From Dactylis glomerata (taxonomy: Eukaryota; Streptophyta; Magnoliopsida; Poales; Poaceae), in NCBI GenBank assembly GCA_007115705.1, contig QXEO01000143.1, forward strand, positions 2,447,874-2,511,873: a DNA stretch of 64,000 nucleotides. Direction: 5' to 3'. Below are positions 58,877 through 64,000 of this stretch, one piece after another. The notes beneath the pieces are model-generated. The model saw only the letters and a list, made by a program, of their open reading frames with translations. It made no database searches and was not told where the DNA came from. Positions within the stretch are counted from its first letter, which is position 1, and each line of letters begins with the position of its first letter. Both the position numbers and the translations under genes were made by a program.

Positions 58877-59365
58877 TCAAGTAATAATGAAAGGGGGATC
58901 AGGATCCGCTATAGGAATAAAGAAATGAATACTATCCAATTGAGGTTTTGAGTATCCCTTGTAGTCACGCTTTGGTACACTATTTTCATCAAAAAGATTT
59001 TCAGGACAAATCCAACTAAAATTAGTTACCAAGGCATTATGAATTCCTACGAGTTTACAAGGTATTGGCATTCTAGAATCTTCGTTGGGTGTACCAACAA
59101 TTTCAATAGGCGAGCCAAGCTTATTAAACTTCTTAAAAACCTTCCTAGCCTCAATTGCAACATCTCTAAGTTCTATGCGCAAAGTTTTCAAGATAAAAGC
59201 TTTCTTTTCGGGATCCTCAATTTCATGAAGCTTAAGGAACATGTATTGCATAAAAGGATTAAGGCTAGCAAACCTAGCTTCTAACATGTGAACTAAATAA
59301 GCAGAAGCAACTTCATAACTAGGAGCTTGCTCAACCAAAGATTTTTCCTCAACTTCCTTATGCAT
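58877..59365 (-). CDS. E4: 162-codon frame after the primer site, unassigned retroelement protein
   Basis: A complete frame, ATG at 59365 to the stop at 58877, about 260 bp downstream of the primer site on the minus strand, the place of gag. Composition is protein-like: ARFASLNPFMQYMFLKLHEIEDPEKKAFILKTL (here residues about 31-63) suggests helices, followed by an Ile/Pro-rich part and the end DPDPPFIIT. I see no zinc knuckle, no gag core as in E2 and no enzyme motif. It may be the N-terminal region of a longer Gag truncated by deletion, or an accessory protein. It overlaps no other credible gene. Unlike the gag of E1 and E2 it has no internal stop. Confidence 0.5.
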   Translation of the reverse strand: MHKEVEEKSLVEQAPSYEVASAYLVHMLEARFASLNPFMQYMFLKLHEIEDPEKKAFILKTLRIELRDVAIEARKVFKKFNKLGSPIEIVGTPNEDSRMPIPCKLVGIHNALVTNFSWICPENLFDENSVPKRDYKGYSKPQLDSIHFFIPIADPDPPFIIT

Positions 59366-59620
59366 ACTAATGTGATTAAAGAACTACTCAATGTTACTTT
59401 TTCCAATAATTGTGCCACTACCTACTGAGAGGTCCTCAAGAACGTACTTAGGGAACAGCATGATGAACTAAAGTAAAGAAATAACAACTACCAAGGATTC
59501 TAATTTTTTTGGGTTTTTTGATATAAAACGAAGCAGGTAAAAATAAATAAGGTAAAGCAAAACAATAACAAAGTAAAGGATGTGCGTGCGAAAAACTCCC
59601 CTTGCAGAGGTCTTCCACTC

Positions 59621-59639
59621 TTCCCCGGCAGCGGCGCCA
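59621..59639 (-). other. E4: primer-binding site (tRNA-Asp type)
   Basis: TGGCGCCGCTGCCGGGGAA on the minus strand, 11 nt from the LTR. One base differs from the E1/E2 site (GCTG for GTTG). Confidence 0.82.
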
Positions 59640-59650
59640 GAAAAAGCTGT

Positions 59651-61288
59651 TGCTTGTTGCGTGGTGAATGACCAGCCCGTTGGGAACCCCAAGAGGAAGG
59701 TGTGATGAGTATAGCAGCAGATTTTCCCTCAGTTAAGAAACCAAGGTTTATCGTTCAGGAGAAGAGCAAACAATACGACTGAAGGTGATGCTTGGTAGTT
59801 TGCGACAGCTTTGGACAATTTATATATGGCGCCTCGTCCAAGCTTTGCTTGCTAGCTGCAACGCGGAACCTGCACACAACACAACCAACTACTTTGCTCC
59901 CAACTTGCGATGAGGTTGTCAATCTCACCGGTTTGCTTGAAACAAAGGTTATGAGCGTATCGAGTGGAAAACAGTAGAAGTATGCAAGTAAAGTAAACAG
60001 TGCGAGTAAAGTAAACAGGTGATAGCAATATGATGGAAATAGGACCGGGGTCCACAGTTCACTAGTGGTGTCTCCCATAAGATAAATAACACATGCTGGG
60101 TAAACAAATTACAGTTGGGCAATTAATAGAATAAAGATAAACGTGATATATCAAGAAGATCACTATGCGATTTACTCTTGGCATTACAACAAAATACATA
60201 GACCGCCATCCAACTTCATCTATGACTAATAACCCACTTGTGGCGAATCAATCCGAGAACTCCACAAGTATTAAGTTGCGAACAACAGATAATTGCATTA
60301 AGCAAAGTGTGTAATATAAACAAAGCATATGCCCTTGAGCATATGAATGTTGTTTTCTCCCTAGTAGCAACAACACATCTACAACCTTAGATGTTTCTGT
60401 CACTCCCCCAGGTTAAATAGAGGCATGAACCCACTATCGAGCATAAAGACCTCCTCTTGGAGTCACTAGCAACTACTCGGCCAAGATAGCAACTAACAAC
60501 AGAGAGCATGCAAGATCATAAACAACATAGAGATAACATAAGATATATTTCAGTATAGCAACTCAATCATAACACCAATATTCATCGGATCCCAACAAAC
60601 CAAACATGTAGAATTACATAACGGTGATCTCAATCATGTAGGGCAGCTCATGAGATCTAAACATGAAGCACATGGTGGAGAAGACAACCATCTAGCTACT
60701 GCTATGGACCCATAGTCCAAGGTAGACTACTCACTCATCGCTCCGGAGGCAAGCATGGCGATGAAGAAGACCTCCGGTGACGATTCCCCTTTCTGACAGG
60801 GTGCCGGGAAGAGCTTCTGGACCCTCCCGATCTTCGGGTCGATGGCGGCGGCGGATCGCGATGTGTTCTGGAAAAGTGATCGGGTACTTAGGTTTTTTCC
60901 GTCGGGGGGTCTTTATAGGCGAAGGGGCATCGTCAGAGGTGGACCGAGGTGGTCTCACACCTAGGGGGCGCGGCCAGGGCCTGGGCCGCAACGCCCTAGT
61001 GTGTGGCCCCCTTGTGGCCCCACTCCATCTCCTCTTCGGATCTCTGGAAGCTTCCGGGAAAAATAAGACTTCAGGAAATTGTTTTGTCCAATTCCGAGAA
61101 TATTTCCTGTGTATCACTTCTGAAACACAAAAACAGCAGAAAACAGGGAATTGGCACTGTGGCGACTTGTTAATAGGTTAGTTCCGAAAAATGCATAAAA
61201 GTGCCACGAAGTGTAACGAAACAGTAGGCAAATGGTGTAAAAACAAGCATGGAGCATCAAAAATTATAGATACGTTGGAGACGCATCA
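59651..61288 (-). mobile_element. E4: 5' LTR (1,638 bp)
   Basis: TGCTTGTTGCGTGG to GACGCATCA. Near-identical to 54318-55953 over most of its length, so E4 is fairly young. Minus-strand TATA-like CTATAAAGAC near 60910-60919; the left LTR reads CCATAAAGAC there. Confidence 0.9.
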
Positions 61289-61293
61289 AGCGT
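61289..61293. repeat. Right target-site duplication AGCGT of E4
   Basis: Matches 54313-54317. Confidence 0.9.
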
Positions 61294-61690
61294 CCAGAAA
61301 AAGGGCTGGTATTTCACCACCATGGTTATACCCGATGCCTCCACGAAGAACGCCTCCACGAAAAACGAGCCATGGGTACTCGCGAGCGAAGTTGACCAAT
61401 GCTTCTTCATCACCGACCCGTCAAAGCCAAGCCGTGTTTTCATGAGGAGGGGCAAGAGGAGCATCATCAGAATGGAAGGACCCACCAACGAGCAAGACTT
61501 AGAAAAGAACAATGATCCAAAGATCAAAGAGGAATTTGACAAGTACTTCGACAAGCCGACTGCCGCAGGAACAAGGAAGACCACCCTACCTACTAAAGGT
61601 TGTCCGTTCACGAGAAGAAACCTCAACATTCCCGGCCTAAAGTATTCAACCACGAGGAAGAAGGGCAAGAAGATTGCAAAGAGACGCTAG
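61289..61690 (+). pseudogene. tnp2: CACTA transposase TNP2, segment 3 (C-terminus)
   Basis: Continues segment 2 in frame: KGWYFTTMVIPDAS, then EPWVLASEVDQCFFITDPSK, RVFMRRGKRSIIRMEG, and a basic tail KKGKKIAKRR before TAG at 61688-61690. The basic end resembles a nuclear localisation signal, as expected for a transposase. No stop lies inside this segment. It gives the true 3' end of the gene and its strand. Confidence 0.85.
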
Positions 61691-61990
61691 CTCTAACTAG
61701 CTAGCGCGGAATCGAGATCATGACATGCATTTTTTGTGATGCATGCATGCGTTTACTCGAATCTATAGACTATCATAATATTTGTGTGTGTGTGTGTATG
61801 GATATCGATGTTCGTGTGACATGACGATATTCGTGGTTTTTTGAATAAACTATTATGATACTTGCAAATGAAGTGAGAAAAAGGTTTCGAAGTATTCGTG
61901 GCTTTTAGTGTTTTTGTTAGTTACTATTAAATGTCAAAGTTAGTATTTGTTAGAAAGTGAGAAAATAATTGCAAAAAGAAAAAAGCTGTG
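61691..61990 (+). other. CACTA 3' flank of the transposase gene, no gene
   Basis: A+T-rich, with a TG dinucleotide run at about 61783-61798 and CATGCATGCATGC-type words near 61734-61750. Probably the transposase 3' untranslated region and spacer. Confidence 0.5.
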
Positions 61991-62059
61991 TGAGGCAACC
62001 AGGATTCGAACCTGGATGCCCCTAATGCAGACACAGATGCTACCACTGAACCAACTTTG
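61991..62059 (-). pseudogene. tRNA-like sequence (pseudo-tRNA)
   Basis: On the minus strand there is a perfect T arm, CCAGG-TTCGAAT-CCTGG (61999-62015), with a canonical B box, and a good A box, TGGTTCAGTGGTAGCA (about 62038-62053), as in tRNA-Gly-type genes. The acceptor arms do not pair and the anticodon stem is poor, so it is not a working tRNA. It lies just past the transposase in the CACTA backbone and may have come from a tRNA or a tRNA-derived SINE. Confidence 0.6.
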
Positions 62060-62089
62060 TGTTGTTGTCATAGAGTAGAGCGGTGCGGT

Positions 62090-62163
62090 ATTTGACTAAG
62101 TGTCAAGTATGCGTGGCGCATATTGCGCATAATGCGCCACACATAGTTTACACTTAGCCAAAT
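62090..62163. repeat. 74-nt near-perfect inverted repeat (hairpin)
   Basis: Arms of 37 nt pair without bulges at 31 positions, with mismatches at 62095, 62104, 62107, 62112, 62122 and 62123 and a TGCGCA centre. The bases TA stand on both sides (62089-62090 and 62163-62164), so a tiny TA-targeting foldback element is possible. It could also be a CACTA regulatory repeat. Confidence 0.75.
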
Positions 62164-62460
62164 ATCGGAGCCGGCCTAGCTTCTTCCCCATTTGCCCTAA
62201 CCCACGCCCATCACACAAGCCCCCCGACGGCCTCCTTCCCCCCCCCCCCCCCCGGCGGCCTCCTCTACCGTGGCCCGACTCCTCTACCGCGGCAGCCTCC
62301 TTCCCCACCCCCCGGCGGTGCAACATTGGCTTGCCTCCCACCACCCCGGAGACGAGGCGGAGCTAGGGTTCCAGGAGAAGGCGGCGAAACGCCCCGGCAA
62401 ACTCTCATCCTCTGCTCTGATCCGACAACTCGACCCAGCAAGGTGAGGAGCCACTGCCCT
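62164..62460 (+). other. G+C-rich exon-like block with splice donor
   Basis: C-rich sequence with a run of 16 C (62238-62253) and CCTCCT repeats, ending ACCCAGCAAG|GTGAGG with a good donor at 62443. It looks like a 5' untranslated exon, either of the second CACTA gene or of a captured host gene. No protein family recognised in any frame. Confidence 0.4.
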
Positions 62461-62914
62461 CCTCCTCCTCCTGCCCATCTCCTCCGTTCTGCGGTACCAT
62501 TTGCTTGCGGTGAATCTGTGATTGTTCTTGCGGAGTTAAGATTCACCTGCGTCTTGGTTGTCAGGTTTTATGCTATCATAATGAAATATTTACCCAGCAC
62601 AGAAAAACACATCGAAGAGCAGCAAGTACTAAAAGGTTGATTCTAGTTGATGTTTCTTTCAAATGAAGGAAAGAACATGTGTGAGTGGTGATGGTTATGG
62701 GAATCTAATCTGGAAAATAATGTCACCTGCTTTTGATCAAAATCGAATTGGAAGACACACCATGCAAGCAAAGGAACATGTGAACACATCTTAATCGTCA
62801 TTCATACAATGATCTATTTACAGTTCAATAATATATGCAGTTTAAGCATAACCATAACTATTTTCTGCAGGATAACCACCATTTTTTAATACCATCTTTA
62901 TCTTATCTAAAATT
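62461..62914 (+). other. Intron-like A+T-rich stretch
   Basis: No gene seen. It ends near an acceptor-like TATTTTCTGCAG (62859-62870) 45 bases before the next coding remnant, which fits an intron between the G+C-rich block and that remnant. Confidence 0.35.
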
Positions 62915-63321
62915 ATGTTCATAACATTTATTGGACACATGTTCAAGCACGTAATCAAGTTCCCCTATGTCAAGCAGCCGCCTAATAGTGTCAAGGAGGC
63001 CTTCTACGCCCTCCATCACATGCGGGCGATCGTCCAGAACGAACACAGGCTTATGACGCCATCTAGTGTCCGAGGATGGGCCGAAGAGCATGCAAGGATT
63101 GAGGACGCTAAACTTAGGGATGACTTCTTCTGCATCCAGAATTAGATTGCGACTATCTTGCAAGAAGATGTCATCACAAGGTGGGGAACCTTGTCCTGCA
63201 CCAGACCGTTGGCTAAGCGCGAGATCGAAGACCGGCTCCAGAAACAGCGTGACACTAGGACATGGACAATGAAAGATTGCTACAAACCGTTCCCGGAGCC
63301 ATGTCAACCAAAGTCTTCATG
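62915..63321 (+). pseudogene. CACTA-associated second ORF, C-terminal remnant
   Basis: A frame of about 135 codons reading EAFYALHHMRAIVQNEHRLM, then GWAEEHARIEDAKLRDDFF, a TAG after CIQN at about 63143-63145, and on in the same frame through ATILQEDVIT and REIEDRLQKQRDTRTWTMKDCYKPFPEP to TGA at 63319-63321. I recognise this pattern as the C-terminal part of a protein that accompanies TNP2 in grass CACTA elements, often with an Ulp1-like protease domain. That domain itself is not visible here, so the link is inference. The start is not secure. Confidence 0.5.
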
Positions 63322-63645
63322 ATTCTTCCTAGTCGTTTTTGCGTCTATGTCAATCGTGTGTGCTTGAGTCATAAACTTCACCATCTGCAACTCATTCCGG
63401 TGTGTGTCTGTGTGTGAGATATAAACTTATAACTTGCCTTAGTCGAAAGCGTCGTTGTTGGAAATATTTACTTTTGTATGCAAGATACTTATATATAAAT
63501 CTTTTCTTAGCTCGGATACTTTCCTTTTGTCGACATGCATGTGAATCCTTTGATTCTTTCGGTTGCATATGATATATGGCTTTGTCGACATATGTAACTC
63601 TTTTCTTATAGCTCGAATACTATATATATGGCTTTGTCTACAGAG
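63322..63645 (+). other. Spacer, no gene
   Basis: A+T-rich with scattered GTGTGT and ATATAT words. It separates two coding remnants of the CACTA interior. Confidence 0.4.
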
Positions 63646-63897
63646 ATGCCGAGATGCTATGTGGTGTACAAAGGGTGGGTACCAGGAGTCTACGACGAGT
63701 GGGAGGATTGCTAGAAGCAAGTGAACAAGTTCAGCGGCAACTGCTACTAAGGGTACCCGATGAGAGAGCTGACGGAAGCTAGGTGGAGGATCCACCTCCT
63801 AGGAGAGCGGAGAAACAAGAACCGGATGAAGACCTTGATGGTCGTGCCCCCGGTCTTGCTCACCATTGCGGGTGTAGTCCACTCGGTCTTTTGGTAG
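63646..63897 (+). pseudogene. RNase H1-type hybrid-binding (Cauli_VI) ORF with hydrophobic tail, two stops
   Basis: Eighty-four codons from ATG at 63646 to TAG at 63895-63897. The N-terminus CYVVYKGWVPGVYDEWEDC and then QVNKFSGNCY and GYP match the small hybrid-binding domain of RNase H1 and caulimovirus P6-like proteins, which grips RNA:DNA hybrids or double-stranded RNA. Stops TAG at 63712-63714 and TAA at 63748-63750 fall in the domain; both could come from single changes. A basic stretch (RRNKNRMK) and a hydrophobic end (about residues 63-83, LMVVPPVLLTIAGVVHSVFW) would make a tail-anchored protein. Similar small frames occur inside grass CACTA elements. Confidence 0.65.
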
Positions 63898-64000
63898 TTT
63901 GGAACTTGGCTAAAGATGATGATCAACTTGTTGTAATGTGTAGTGTGTGTAATGTGTGAGATGCATGGACTTGTTGTATATATGCTCCAACACTTCTAAT
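63898..64000 (+). other. Spacer to window end
   Basis: GTAATGTGTAGTGTGTG-type low-complexity sequence; nothing recognised and no CACTA terminus (CACTA...) found. Confidence 0.4.

Noticed and set aside
62265..62546. 93-codon minus-strand and 104-codon plus-strand frames in the C-rich block
   Set aside because: Low-complexity Gly/Arg or Pro/Arg products across a 16-base C run; no domain.
1..64000. CRISPR array, bacterial operon or phage features
   Set aside because: No short regularly spaced repeats with unique spacers and no prokaryotic gene organisation; all content is plant transposable-element sequence.

Overview
The window is intergenic, transposon-built DNA from a large grass genome, most likely a pooid grass (the wheat/barley/oat/ryegrass group). 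The grounds are the repeat families: gag-only Gypsy elements primed by tRNA-Asp, a CACTA transposon carrying TNP2, a Gypsy element of the kind that carries an antisense extra gene, and a pattern of insertions within insertions. I see no intact host gene, no rRNA and no functional tRNA. Genus and species cannot be set from sequence alone.

The backbone is one CACTA DNA transposon on the + strand. Its TNP2-type transposase frame survives in three pieces (32338-33329, 53365-54317, 61289-61690) that stay in the same frame and carry three nonsense codons. Downstream (61691-63897) are more CACTA-associated remnants: a tRNA-like sequence, a 74-nt hairpin, a GC-rich exon-like block, a degenerate second ORF and a degenerate RNase H1-type hybrid-binding ORF with a hydrophobic tail. 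Neither CACTA terminus was found.

Insertions into the CACTA, left to right. (1) A + strand Gypsy element, here E0 (before base 1 to 32337), reduced to 5' LTR, the last 115 codons of pol, a 3' region with an antisense AT-hook + B3 gene, and a truncated 3' LTR. A tandem LTR-retrotransposon array (304-28458, minus strand) sits inside its 5' LTR. (2) A 5.08-kb solo LTR, E3 (33330-36004 and 50964-53364, target duplication GACGA). Inside it is the Athila-like element E1 (36005-50958), and inside E1's 5' LTR is a second member of the same family, E2 (41713-50022, target duplication GTGCA). (3) A related Athila-like element, E4 (54318-61288, target duplication AGCGT). E1, E2 and E4 lie on the minus strand and have no pol.

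The most striking object is the array. Five LTRs of about 4.77 kb alternate with four internal domains of about 1.08 kb (LTR-INT-LTR-INT-LTR-INT-LTR-INT-LTR, repeat 5,850 bp). Each internal domain keeps a tRNA-iMet primer site and a polypurine tract. The whole 28 kb has a single pair of target duplications (GGGTT). Copies differ by only a few substitutions, whose pattern alternates with a two-unit period, so it looks young and was probably enlarged by unequal exchange or arrived as a multimer. One-base homopolymer deletions cluster in the middle copies and look like consensus errors. The array is probably the youngest event here; the nonsense codons in the transposase mark the CACTA as among the oldest.
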